This document shows, one piece after another, positions 16,809 through 26,191 of a stretch of 59,093 nt of DNA. The stretch is taken from the NCBI GenBank assembly GCA_964526295.1, contig CAZGKW010000026.1, positions 1 through 59,093 on the forward strand. Direction: 5' to 3'. Source of the stretch: CAZGKW01 sp964526295. GTDB lineage: Bacteria > Planctomycetota > Phycisphaerae > FEN-1346. Position 1 is the stretch's first letter. Each line of letters opens with the position of its first letter. A program made the position numbers and the translations under genes. A model generated the notes under the pieces. That model was not told the origin of the DNA. It saw only the letters and a list, made by a program, of their open reading frames with translations, and searched no databases.

Positions 16809-18149
16809 ATGAGGGATGGATGGGCGAACGCGCTGGTGGTGGGCGCTTGCGTGATGGGGGCGAGTGCCCTCGCTTCGTTGACCACCGATATGGCGTCCGC
16901 CGCGCAACCTCGCGTTCCCGCGCGGTCGGCGGCGCTGCCCGCGCCGAGCGCCAACCGTGGCCGCAAGGGCGTCTACCACGCCACCACCAGCCGCCCGGGC
17001 TGCAACTACTACGTCTGCGTCATGGGCGACTTCACGCCCGACGCCCCGGCCGGTGTCCACGTCTTCTTCCACGGTCTGGGCGGCCAGCAGATGGCCCGCA
17101 GCTTCGCCCTGTGGAAGCCCTATCTGACCGCGGGCCGCTGCATCGGCATCAACATGGAGTACACCGACGGCAACCCCCACCGGGATGCGGCCGGCAAGGC
17201 CGCGGCCGCCCGCGAAGCGGTGCGCCAGGTGATGGCCGACTACCCCGTGGCGGTGGGGCGCGGGGCCCTGACCGCCTTCTCGGCGGGGGGTAGCCCCGCC
17301 GGCGCGTGGTTCAAGGCCTACGGCGCCCGCGCCGCGGCGCCGAGCCCGGACTGGCCTTTCTCGCACGTCAACGTCTTCGGGGCGTCCCTGAACGCCGGGA
17401 CGGAGTTGACGGCGAGGCCCACCAGCTGGTTCCGCGCCATGGGCGACGGAGAGGAACGCATGGCCCCCGGCCTGCTCCGCTACATGACTCGGCAGACCGC
17501 CGCCAACCTGACCGACACCCGGCCCGGAGCCTGTCCGGACGTCATGTTCCTCGTTACCAAGGGGCGCGGCCACACGATCCGGCCGGAAGAAGTGGCCCTG
17601 TCGAACGACGGCTTCCGGCGGGCCGCGACCATGCTGGCACCTTTTCTGTACCGCCCGCCGGGCGTCGATCGGAACGTGGCCGCGGCCATCGACGCGGCAA
17701 ACGCTCACCGGTTCGCCGAGGCCCTGGGAACGAAGGGCATCTCGGCCGTTCTTAAGCGTCTGATCGAGCAGCAGATGGTACGCCAGATCGAGGTCTGTCG
17801 CGAGCTGGCCCGGACGGATCCGTCGCTGGCCCGCGTGTACGGCAACCTCTGCGCCCGGCAGTTCGCCGGCGCCGATGCCGCGGCCAAGCGCCTCGCGGCC
17901 GTCCTCCCGGACGAGAAGGCCGTCGCGATTCGAAAACGCTGGCACCTCCAATTCGAGAACATCTTCACCGGCAAAGGCATCACGCTGGCCCCGGGAGCGA
18001 GCGACTATCTCCGCGAGATCGCCCGGGCCGCCGGACCCGAATCCACGATCGGCATTATGGCCAGGCACTACCTCGCCTTCGAGTCCACGGCGCCGCAAGG
18101 CCGGCCCGTTCACGTCGGCGTCCTTGCGGCCCCGCCACTGGCCGGATAG
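16809..18149 (+). CDS. Secreted alpha/beta-hydrolase-fold protein
   Basis: Protein of 446 residues from the ATG at 16809 with a Sec-type signal (NALVVGACVMGASALASL, cleavage around residue 30). The core has HVFFHGLGGQQ (oxyanion strand), the nucleophile elbow FSAGGSPAG near residue 158 and a candidate catalytic His in KGRGHTIRP near 255. This fits an esterase or peptidase-like hydrolase. The C-terminal 170 residues are helical, with no domain I recognise (for example LIEQQMVRQIEVCRELAR). A Cys pair near NYYVCVM may form a disulfide. The substrate is unknown. Frames on the opposite strand over this gene are shadows. Confidence 0.7.
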   Translation: MRDGWANALVVGACVMGASALASLTTDMASAAQPRVPARSAALPAPSANRGRKGVYHATTSRPGCNYYVCVMGDFTPDAPAGVHVFFHGLGGQQMARSFALWKPYLTAGRCIGINMEYTDGNPHRDAAGKAAAAREAVRQVMADYPVAVGRGALTAFSAGGSPAGAWFKAYGARAAAPSPDWPFSHVNVFGASLNAGTELTARPTSWFRAMGDGEERMAPGLLRYMTRQTAANLTDTRPGACPDVMFLVTKGRGHTIRPEEVALSNDGFRRAATMLAPFLYRPPGVDRNVAAAIDAANAHRFAEALGTKGISAVLKRLIEQQMVRQIEVCRELARTDPSLARVYGNLCARQFAGADAAAKRLAAVLPDEKAVAIRKRWHLQFENIFTGKGITLAPGASDYLREIARAAGPESTIGIMARHYLAFESTAPQGRPVHVGVLAAPPLAG

Positions 18150-18429
18150 GCTCGCGGGCCCGGCGTACGTCGCGAACCGGGCCCGGCCGGAAGGCTTCGA
18201 CGTCGCGGCGATGTGCCAGTGGGCCCGGACGCAAACGTAGCTGTTGGCGGCAAAGGAGAGTGCTTCGCGATGGCGGACGGCTTCACGCCCTCCGGCGACG
18301 GGGAGATCGACCGCGTTTGCCGGGCGGTCCTCGCCGGCGACGAAGGCGAGGCGGACCTCGGCGAGCGCCTCGCGGCCCTGACGGCCCGGGTCGCCCTGCG
18401 CCAGCGTTGCGGCGCGCCCTGCCGCCGTC
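18150..18429. other. Intergenic region with a possible truncated ORF
   Basis: From 18270 a frame starts MADGFTPSGDGEIDRV after AAAGGAGAG and looks protein-like for about 50 codons. It then runs antisense into the 3' end of the alkaline phosphatase gene. It may be a gene truncated by rearrangement. No family was recognised. Confidence 0.35.
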
Positions 18430-19590
18430 TCAGTAGCGGACCGTCAGGAGCCACTTCGTGCTCTGCCGGCCCTCGCGGTCCTTGACCTGGCCGGTCTCGG
18501 GCAGCTCCAGGATGCGTTTCGGCACGTCGGTGTTGTCGAGGGCGCCGGCGAACTTCTCCGCTCCGACGCCCCAGGCGTAGATCGGCACGTCCTTCCGCGT
18601 GTGGCCCGGGGTGCTCCAGCTCACCTCGGGCCACTCGCCGCGGCCGGCCGGCTCCTCGAGCTTCAAGCCCCCGCACTCGTGGTCCGCCGTCACGACGACC
18701 AGCGTGTCGTTTCGGTCGATGGCCCACCGGACGACCTCCTTGACGGCGTTGTCGAACTCGAGCGTCTCGAAGATCACCCGCCGGATGTCGTGCTGGTGGG
18801 CGGCGTGGTCGAGCGACCCGCCCTCGACCATCAGGAAGAAGCCCTTCCCGGGCGCGTCCAGGAACCGCACTGCCGCCAGGGCCATCTCCGAGAGGTGCGG
18901 CACGCGGTCGTACCGCGGGTCGATCCGCAGGGTGTAATCGTACTCGTAGGGCATGTCGGAGGGGCTGAACCGGCCGACGACGAAGGGCGTCCGGGCCGGG
19001 TCAAGGGCCTCCATCTCGCGCCGGGTGCGGATGATGTGATAGCCCGCCCGCTTGGCGTCCTCGACGGGCTGCTGCCACCCGCCGCCGAACATCAGGTTCG
19101 GCCGGGTCTTCTCGTAGTACCAGCGATAGATTTCGGGATACATTTTGCGGCTGCGGGTGTGGGCGGCGAAGCTGGCGGGCGTCGCGCCGCCGATGCTCTC
19201 GCTCGAGACGAGGCCCGTCCGCCGCCCGGCCTTCTGGTAGCTTTCGAGGATCGTCTCGAGGGGCTCGCCGTCCCCCGGGTACCGCGTCGCCACGACGCCG
19301 GTCGAGACCTTGACGCCCGCGGCCAGGGCGGTCCCGGCCGAGGCCGAGTCGGGCACGGCCTTGCCCCCGGCGGGGTGGGTCGTCACGCGGCCCGTCGCGG
19401 GGAGCTGCTCCATGAAGAGCTGGCCCTCCTCGCCGTAGGCGAACAGGCCGGCGGCCCGGACGTGCTCGAAGCCCATCCCGTCGCCGATCAGAAGGACGAC
19501 GTTTCGCGGCTCGGCCGCCGCCGGCGAGGCAAAAGCGACCGCGAGAGCGGCGGCAACCAGGAGGATTCGACAGGCAGTGGGCAATCGCAT
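18430..19590 (-). CDS. phoA: Alkaline phosphatase (PhoA superfamily)
   Basis: Protein of 386 residues with a signal peptide of about 26 residues (ILLVAAALAVAFASPAAA). Metal and nucleophile motifs are in place: LLIGDGMG (Asp37), the phosphorylated Ser82 in PDSASAGTA, VEGGSLDHAAH, VVTADHECGG and TPGHT. It hydrolyses phosphomonoesters in the periplasm using two Zn and one Mg. It is shorter than E. coli PhoA (about 450) but complete in core motifs. The start ATG at 19590 follows GAGG with suitable spacing; the longer frame upstream is not needed. It probably belongs to the envelope hydrolase group that continues leftward from 25 kb. Confidence 0.92.
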   Translation of the reverse strand: MRLPTACRILLVAAALAVAFASPAAAEPRNVVLLIGDGMGFEHVRAAGLFAYGEEGQLFMEQLPATGRVTTHPAGGKAVPDSASAGTALAAGVKVSTGVVATRYPGDGEPLETILESYQKAGRRTGLVSSESIGGATPASFAAHTRSRKMYPEIYRWYYEKTRPNLMFGGGWQQPVEDAKRAGYHIIRTRREMEALDPARTPFVVGRFSPSDMPYEYDYTLRIDPRYDRVPHLSEMALAAVRFLDAPGKGFFLMVEGGSLDHAAHQHDIRRVIFETLEFDNAVKEVVRWAIDRNDTLVVVTADHECGGLKLEEPAGRGEWPEVSWSTPGHTRKDVPIYAWGVGAEKFAGALDNTDVPKRILELPETGQVKDREGRQSTKWLLTVRY

Positions 19591-19707
19591 GGGCTCATCC
19601 TCAAAGAGGGTGCACCGAATTCCGGTGAATGATACGCCGTCCGAGCCGGCCGACAAGGGGACTTGCGGGCCCAGGCGGCCGGGACGGCGCCCGGCGCCGG
19701 GACGGAC

Positions 19708-21150
19708 TCAGTGCAGCCGCTCGTCGCCGCAGGCGGCCTGGAGGCGGTCCAGCTCGGCGTGTAGCCGGGCCTGGACGTCGGCACAGGCCGGGTCGCCGTG
19801 GACGTTTCGCAGCTCGTCGGGGTCCTTCACGAGGTCGAAGAGCTCCCAGCAGGGGTCGATCCTGGGCTCGCCGGCCTCGCCCCGCATCGTGCGTCGAGGC
19901 GTGTAGAAATAGATGAGCTTGTGCGTCGCCGTGCGGACGCCGTAGTGGGCGCAGACGTTGTGCCCCCCGTGGTCCCAGTAGCGGTAGTAGAAGGAGGTCT
20001 GCCAGTCGGCGGGGGCCTCGCCGCGGAGCATCGCCCGGCCGCTGGTGCCCTGCATCTCGTCCGGGACGGCCGCGCCCGCGTAGTCGAGCAGCGTCGGGGC
20101 GAAGTCGAGGTTCGTCAGCAGCTCGTCCCGCACGCTCCCGGCCGGCACCTCGCCGGGGACGCGCATCAGGAACGGCATCCGCAGCGAGTGCTCGTAGATG
20201 AACCGCTTGTCGTACCACCCGTGGTCCCCCAGGAAGAAGCCCTGGTCGCTCGTGTAGATGACGATCGTGTCGCCAGAGAGGCCCGCCTCGTCCAGGTAGT
20301 CGAGGAGCCGGCCGACCGAGGCGTCAACGCTCGCCACGCAACGTAGGTAGTCCTTGATATATCGCTGGTAGTACCAGTCTTTGAGGTCGGCCTGCCCGAG
20401 GCCCGCGGGCGGGTCGGCCTTGACGTCCTCGTGCTTCAGGTCGCCGAGGATTCGCATGCGGGCCTCGGCCGCCGCCGGGCGGGTCGCGTAGTCGTCGTCG
20501 AACGTCGGCGGGTGCGGGATCGTCTCGTTCTCGTAGAGGTGCTTGTACCGATCGCCCGGCAGCCACGGCCGGTGGGGGGCCTTGTGATGGACGCAGAGGA
20601 AGAACGGCTTCTTCGCGTCGCGCGTCTCCCCCAGCCACTCGAGCGCGAGGTCCGTGATGACGTCGCTGGCGTACCCCTCGACGACCCGCTCGCCTTCGGG
20701 CGTGTAGAACTTCGGGTCGTGGTAGAGCCCCTGGCCGGGCAGCGCGGCCCAGTCGTCGAACCCCGCCGGGTCGCACGGGACGGCGTCGGGCGTGCGCGTG
20801 TCGTCGGACCAGACGTTCTCCGCCAGGCCGTGCCCCAGGTGCCACTTGCCGAAAAGGGCCGTCGTGTAGCCGGCCGCCTTCAGGAGCTTCTGGAGCTGGA
20901 CGGGCCGGCGGTTGTCGAGCACCTGCCATTCCCGGACGCCGGTCACGTGGCCGTACTGGCCGGTCAGGATGGTGGCCCGGCTGGGCGTGCAGATGGAGTT
21001 CGTGCAGTGGCAGTTCGTCAGGCGCACGCCGCTCTCGGCCAGCCGGTCCATGTGCGGCGTCCCGTTGATCCGGCTGCCGTAGGCGCTGACGGCGTGGGCG
21101 GCGTGGTCGTCGCTCATGATGAACAGGATGTTCGGCCGGCGCTCGGGCAT
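19708..21150 (-). CDS. Sulfatase (formylglycine-dependent, family S1)
   Basis: Protein of 480 residues with the sulfatase core. NILFIMSDDH supplies metal-binding aspartates. CTPSRATILTG has Cys54 in the C-x-P-S-R box, to be converted to formylglycine by an FGE-type enzyme. TALFGKWHLGHG, FFLCVHHKAPH and YTSDQGFFLGDHG complete it. Start ATG at 21150 has GGAGGAAG upstream, chosen over an ATG at 21165. No signal peptide is obvious, although many planctomycete sulfatases are exported. The C-terminal WELFDLVKDPDELRNV block is typical of polysaccharide and choline-type sulfatases of subfamilies common in marine and gut carbohydrate degraders. The substrate is not deducible. Confidence 0.93.
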   Translation of the reverse strand: MPERRPNILFIMSDDHAAHAVSAYGSRINGTPHMDRLAESGVRLTNCHCTNSICTPSRATILTGQYGHVTGVREWQVLDNRRPVQLQKLLKAAGYTTALFGKWHLGHGLAENVWSDDTRTPDAVPCDPAGFDDWAALPGQGLYHDPKFYTPEGERVVEGYASDVITDLALEWLGETRDAKKPFFLCVHHKAPHRPWLPGDRYKHLYENETIPHPPTFDDDYATRPAAAEARMRILGDLKHEDVKADPPAGLGQADLKDWYYQRYIKDYLRCVASVDASVGRLLDYLDEAGLSGDTIVIYTSDQGFFLGDHGWYDKRFIYEHSLRMPFLMRVPGEVPAGSVRDELLTNLDFAPTLLDYAGAAVPDEMQGTSGRAMLRGEAPADWQTSFYYRYWDHGGHNVCAHYGVRTATHKLIYFYTPRRTMRGEAGEPRIDPCWELFDLVKDPDELRNVHGDPACADVQARLHAELDRLQAACGDERLH

Positions 21151-21222
21151 GATCTTCCTCCACATGGGAGCGTGGGACCGGGCAGGTTAACCGCCCAGGA
21201 CCGAAGCGTCAACGGCGGCTCG

Positions 21223-22038
21223 CTACTGGCGGAACGCCCCGTCCTCGGCCGCCACGATCGGCAGCCACTCCAGCACCCGCCGGATCTGCCGGTCCCAGCA
21301 GGCCCACTCGTGCCCGCCCGGCCCCTCCTCGTACCTCAGGTCCAGGCCCAGCCGGCGGGCGTGGTCGCGGAACCGCACGTTGTCCTCGTAGAGGAAGTCC
21401 TCCGTGCCGCACCATTGGTAGAGTGCCGGCCGCGGCCCGTCCGATGACGCGAGCTTCTCCGCGAGGGCCATGAGGTCCTCGTCGGAGCCGGCGACGGCCT
21501 CCAGGTCGCCGAACGTGTCGGCCCACTCGCGGAGGCGGTCCGGGTCCGCTTCCTCATCGCGGAACCGGGCGACGCGGTCAAGCGCCCCCGACAGGCTGGC
21601 CGCTGCGGCGAACCGCTCCGGCTGCCGAAACGCCAGCTTGAAGGCCCCGTAGCCGCCCATCGACAGGCCCGCGACGAACGTCTCGTCCCGCTCGGCCGAG
21701 ACCGGAAAGAGCGACGCGACGATCTCCGGCAACTCCTCGCTGACGAACGTCCAGTACCGGAGGCCGTGGACCTGGTCGGTGTAGAAGCTCCGGCCGACCG
21801 CCGGCATGACGACCGCCAGGCCGAGCGGCGCCGCGTACCGCTCGATGCTCGTCCGGCGGCACCAGATGGTGTGATCGTCCGACAGGCCGTGCAGCAGGTA
21901 GAGCACCGGATGCGGCCCCGGCCGGGCCTTGGCGGCAGCCAAGCCGATCTGGCCCCGTGCCGACTGGGGCAGGATGACGTTCATCGACGTCGACAGGCCG
22001 AGCACTTCGGAGAAGAAGTCGCATTGAATCAGGGCCAT
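21223..22038 (-). CDS. EstA/tributyrin-esterase family hydrolase
   Basis: Protein of 271 residues in the esterase D / S-formylglutathione-hydrolase-like fold: VLYLLHGLSDDHTIWCRRTS, nucleophile GLSMGGYGAFKLA with Ser126, and EGPGGHEWACWD carrying the catalytic His near 245. It hydrolyses short acyl esters, and related enzymes in carbohydrate loci remove acetyl or feruloyl groups. No signal peptide is seen. It lies 13 bases after the next hydrolase gene on the same strand, so the two are probably co-transcribed. A cytoplasmic detoxifying esterase is the alternative. Confidence 0.87.
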   Translation of the reverse strand: MALIQCDFFSEVLGLSTSMNVILPQSARGQIGLAAAKARPGPHPVLYLLHGLSDDHTIWCRRTSIERYAAPLGLAVVMPAVGRSFYTDQVHGLRYWTFVSEELPEIVASLFPVSAERDETFVAGLSMGGYGAFKLAFRQPERFAAAASLSGALDRVARFRDEEADPDRLREWADTFGDLEAVAGSDEDLMALAEKLASSDGPRPALYQWCGTEDFLYEDNVRFRDHARRLGLDLRYEEGPGGHEWACWDRQIRRVLEWLPIVAAEDGAFRQ

Positions 22039-22051
22039 TCATTGTCTCCGA

Positions 22052-22984
22052 TTACGGGGCTGGACGCTCTGCGCTCATCGTCTTCTCGACGAACTGTCCG
22101 AGGGCTTCCTCGTAGCGTCGGGCCGACTTGAGGACGGCGTCCTCGTGGCCGCCTTCGAGCGCCAGAAACGTTTTCGGCTCCGCGGCCGCCTCGAACAGCC
22201 GCCGGCCGTGGTGAATGGGGACGGTCCTGTCGTCGCGCCCGTGCACGAAGAGCTTCGGGCACCGGATGTCGCCGATCCGTTCGAGCGAGTCATACCGGTG
22301 TCGCACCATCAGGTCCACGGGAAAGATGGGCAGCAGCTCCCGGGCCCGGTCCACAACGCTGGTGAACGTGGATTCCAGGATGACTCCAGCGGGCTCGTGA
22401 CGAGCGGCCAGCCATACGGCCACGGCCCCGCCGAGCGATCGCCCCGCAATCAGGATGTCCTCCGGCGGCACGCCCCGTTCGCGCACGAGGTATTGCCAGG
22501 CGGCCTCGGCGTCCCGGTAGGTGCCGGTCTCGCTGGGCCGTCCTTCGCTGCGACCGTAGCCCCGATAGTCGAGGATCAGGACGTTCATCCGGAGGCGGCG
22601 ATAGAGCCGGACGACGTGGAGGCGCCCCGCCATGTTGCCCGCGTTGCCGTGGAAAAAGAGCACCGTCCCCAGCGGGTCCGCCGCCGGCACATGCCACGCG
22701 GACAACCGGACGCCATCCTCCGTCTCGATCGTGACTTCGTCGTATTCGAGGCCGACGTCGGCGGGCGTCGCCTCCAAGCTGCCGGACGGATGGTAGATGA
22801 GACATCCCTGAAGCAGGAAGAGGGCGACGGCCAGGAGCAGGTAGATGCGGACAAGCGGGAAGAGGACTCGCCGCGCCACGCGCCAGGCTCGCGCCTTGGG
22901 GCCTCGTGCGGGTGGTCCTTGCGGACGGATGCCAAACAGGACCCGCCTCGTGATACGCCACGCCCGGCTGGCGCTTGTCGCCAT
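22052..22984 (-). CDS. Membrane-anchored alpha/beta hydrolase (Bem46/ABHD17-like)
   Basis: Protein of 310 residues. A basic N-terminus of about 44 residues precedes one hydrophobic helix (LVRIYLLLAVALFLLQGC) ending in a possible lipobox Cys61. The hydrolase core has VLFFHGNAGNMAGR, DYRGYGRSEGRPSE, nucleophile AGRSLGGAVAVW near 183, HGRDDRTVPIHHG and the catalytic His in LEGGHEDAV. This is the Bem46/ABHD13/17 branch of serine hydrolases; physiological substrates are not established in bacteria. The gene precedes the EstA-type esterase on the same strand and follows the membrane protein by 38 bases. Confidence 0.85.
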   Translation of the reverse strand: MATSASRAWRITRRVLFGIRPQGPPARGPKARAWRVARRVLFPLVRIYLLLAVALFLLQGCLIYHPSGSLEATPADVGLEYDEVTIETEDGVRLSAWHVPAADPLGTVLFFHGNAGNMAGRLHVVRLYRRLRMNVLILDYRGYGRSEGRPSETGTYRDAEAAWQYLVRERGVPPEDILIAGRSLGGAVAVWLAARHEPAGVILESTFTSVVDRARELLPIFPVDLMVRHRYDSLERIGDIRCPKLFVHGRDDRTVPIHHGRRLFEAAAEPKTFLALEGGHEDAVLKSARRYEEALGQFVEKTMSAERPAP

Positions 22985-23022
22985 GGGATTCGCATCCTCG
23001 CGGCCCGTTCGGCCCGTCCGCG

Positions 23023-23880
23023 CTACGGGTGCAGCGTCCGGAAGTCAAGCTGCGTCGCGACGGCCTCTCCGCCGCGCGGCCGCACGAACGAGAGCACCGC
23101 CGCGTAGACCGAGAGGACGGCAAGCGGCGCGTGCACCACGCCGTTGTACCAATACCGCGTGAACACAAACGCCCCCATCATGTTCCAGAAGGCGATCACG
23201 ATGCCCACCAGGGCCGTCACCCGTACCAGGGCCAGGTTGACCCGCGGCCAGAACAGCGTCAGCACCGCCAGGTACACCGGCGTCATGGTACAGAACGCGA
23301 GGCCGGTGTGAAGGCGGGTGAAAAAGAGCGGCTGAAGGACCGGCCCAGCCGCTTTGTAACTCCAGCCAATCGGGAGCCAGAACGCAAAGACGGCAAAAGG
23401 CGCCACCCACCACCGCCACCACGGAATCCGCCGCCGGGAGAAGTCGTTGAGCCCCGCCACGCCTTCCCATACCCACAGGCACGCGACGGCCGTGAAGCTG
23501 AGCAGGTTGCCCGTCACGATCCCGACGCCGTACCGCTCGGTCACCGACACGCTCTGGAGGACGGCGAACAGGAGATAGGAGAGCGCCGCGTAGAAGGCGA
23601 AGAGGCGCGCCATGCGGCGGCCCAGGACGAAGACGCCGAGCACCAGAGCGATGGGCAGCACGTCGAAGGCGATCCAGAGCGGCGAGGTGAGCCGCGTGAC
23701 CAGGGCCGTGCCCAGGAGGACGTCGTACAGGCTACCCACGTCATCGTACGCCTGCTCGTGGTTCTTCGTGACGATTGGCGCCAGGACGTTCGGGAGGACC
23801 AGGACGAGAACCACGACCCACCAGCGGCGCGTCAGCCGGTCGAGCCGGCCCTGCGTCGGTTTTCCGTTGCTTGTCGCCAT
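23023..23880 (-). CDS. Multi-pass membrane protein, unknown function
   Basis: Protein of 285 residues with about seven to eight hydrophobic segments (for example WWVVVLVLVLPNVLAPIV near 20-38, LWIAFDVLPIALVLGVFVLG near 68-87, LVGIVIAFWNMMGAFVF near 225-242). There are Trp/Arg-rich loops such as RRRIPWWRWWVAPF. No transporter or enzyme motif is recognised. It resembles uncharacterised bacterial integral membrane proteins rather than a fragment. It lies upstream of the two hydrolase genes, same strand, and could be their operon leader. Confidence 0.75.
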   Translation of the reverse strand: MATSNGKPTQGRLDRLTRRWWVVVLVLVLPNVLAPIVTKNHEQAYDDVGSLYDVLLGTALVTRLTSPLWIAFDVLPIALVLGVFVLGRRMARLFAFYAALSYLLFAVLQSVSVTERYGVGIVTGNLLSFTAVACLWVWEGVAGLNDFSRRRIPWWRWWVAPFAVFAFWLPIGWSYKAAGPVLQPLFFTRLHTGLAFCTMTPVYLAVLTLFWPRVNLALVRVTALVGIVIAFWNMMGAFVFTRYWYNGVVHAPLAVLSVYAAVLSFVRPRGGEAVATQLDFRTLHP

Positions 23881-23905
23881 GCCGCCATCCCGTGCTTTCG
23901 GGCCT

Positions 23906-25303
23906 CTACCACTCGTCGTCGATGGTCCGGCGTTCGGCCTCGACCTGCTCGAACCACGTCTCGAGCTCCGAGAGCATCCGCCGGGCCCGGTCCGGCTCGG
24001 CCTCGGCCAGGTCCGTCCGCTCCAGCGGGTCGTCGGCGATGTTGTAGAGCTCCGGCGGCGGGGGCGGCGGCACCTCCCGCGGCGGCAGGGGCTCCGTGAC
24101 GAGCCCCTGGTGGATGAAGTGCTCCGGCCCGTACATCGAGACCTGGAGCCACATGGCGTCCGGCACCTGCATCGCCTCGCGGATGGCCGGCCGCACGAGC
24201 TTCCACGGGCCGTCGCGCATCGCCGCGTTGCACTCGACGAGCGGCGCGAACCGGTTCCACTGCCAGAACCGCCGCGTGCAGGTCTTGCCGTCCTCCCCGC
24301 GTAGCACCGGCAGAACGTTGACCCCGTCGATCGCGAGGTCCGGCGGCACCTCCAGGCCCGCCGCGGCGAGCAGCGTCGGGAACCAGTCGGTGAAGTGGAC
24401 CATCTCGTGGATCTCTCGCCCGCCGCCGAGGCCGCCCGCGGGCCAGCGGATGAGCATCGGGACGCGGATGCCGCCCTCGTACGTCACGCCCTTGGCCCCG
24501 TTGAAGCCGCAGTTGAACCGCCGCTGGCAGTTTTCGCCCTCGCCGCCGAAGGCCGGCCCGTTGTCGCTGGTGAAAAGGACGATCGTGTTCTCCTGGAGGC
24601 CGTGGCGGTCGAGCGTCTCCAGGACCCGCGCGACGCCCCGGTCCATCCGCCGGACCATCCCGTAGAGCGTGCTGACGGCCCGGGTGAAGCGGCCCGTCTC
24701 GGCGAACGGCGCCACCTCCTCCTCCGAGCACTGGAGCGGCGTGTGCGGGGCGTTGTACGTCACGTGGAGGAAGAACGGCTCGTCGCCCGCGTGGCGGTCA
24801 AGGAACCCGACGGCCTCCTCCGTCCAGACGTCCGTCAGATAGGTCCCGTCGCCGCGGCGGAGGTCCGTCTCGCCGACCTCGATCCGCCACCGCCAGTAGT
24901 CGTGCATCCCCCCGCGGAAGCAGACGGCTTCGTCGAATCCGCGCCGCATGGGGTGGTACCGCGGGTCGAACGCCCCGAGGTGCCACTTGCCCACCAGGCC
25001 CGTCGTGTAGCCGGCCGGCCGGAGGACGTCGGCGAGGGTCGTCTCCCGCAGGGCCAGGCGTTCCAGGCCCCGCCACTCCAGCGTGTCGATCGACCCCGTT
25101 CGGTGGGGGTACCGGCCCGTCAGCAGGGCCGCCCGCGACGGGTTGCACACCGGCGACGCCGTGTAGTGCTGCGCGAGGCAGACGCTTTCGCCGAGGAGGG
25201 CGTCGAGGGCGGGCGTCCGCGACAGCCCTTCGTTGAACGCGCTGAAGTCGCCGTAGCCCATGTCGTCGGCCAGGATGAAGACGATGTTCGGTCGGTCGGG
25301 CAT
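23906..25303 (-). CDS. Sulfatase (formylglycine-dependent, family S1)
   Basis: Protein of 465 residues. NIVFILADDMGYGDF provides two metal Asp residues. VCNPSRAALLTGRYPHRTG has Cys53 in the C-x-P-S-R activation box. GLVGKWHLGAF, FFLHVTYNAPHTPLQC and LFTSDNGPAFGGEG complete the active site. The start ATG at 25303 follows AGGAG. It differs clearly from the sulfatase at 19708 (N-terminal DDMGYGD versus DDHAAH), so the two are unlikely to be a recent duplication. Together with the lyases they suggest breakdown of sulfated glycans. It is divergent from truA. Confidence 0.93.
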   Translation of the reverse strand: MPDRPNIVFILADDMGYGDFSAFNEGLSRTPALDALLGESVCLAQHYTASPVCNPSRAALLTGRYPHRTGSIDTLEWRGLERLALRETTLADVLRPAGYTTGLVGKWHLGAFDPRYHPMRRGFDEAVCFRGGMHDYWRWRIEVGETDLRRGDGTYLTDVWTEEAVGFLDRHAGDEPFFLHVTYNAPHTPLQCSEEEVAPFAETGRFTRAVSTLYGMVRRMDRGVARVLETLDRHGLQENTIVLFTSDNGPAFGGEGENCQRRFNCGFNGAKGVTYEGGIRVPMLIRWPAGGLGGGREIHEMVHFTDWFPTLLAAAGLEVPPDLAIDGVNVLPVLRGEDGKTCTRRFWQWNRFAPLVECNAAMRDGPWKLVRPAIREAMQVPDAMWLQVSMYGPEHFIHQGLVTEPLPPREVPPPPPPELYNIADDPLERTDLAEAEPDRARRMLSELETWFEQVEAERRTIDDEW

Positions 25304-25428
25304 AGGGGGCTCCTTGGCCGGGGGGCCGATTGCGTCCCTTGATACCGTTTCCAGCTTCGGGCCGCAACGGTCCTGCCGTGGCGGAGTTTTGTCGTGCACG
25401 GGGGGCTGCACGGGGATAGGGTAGGGCC

Positions 25429-26163
<735 letters not shown>

Positions 26164-26191
26164 ACCGGCGCCCGACACACAGGCTTGGCCC

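Noticed and set aside
16125..18113. Minus-strand frame opposite the alpha/beta hydrolase
   Set aside because: No domain or signal peptide; the plus-strand hydrolase has a nucleophile elbow, oxyanion strand and signal peptide.
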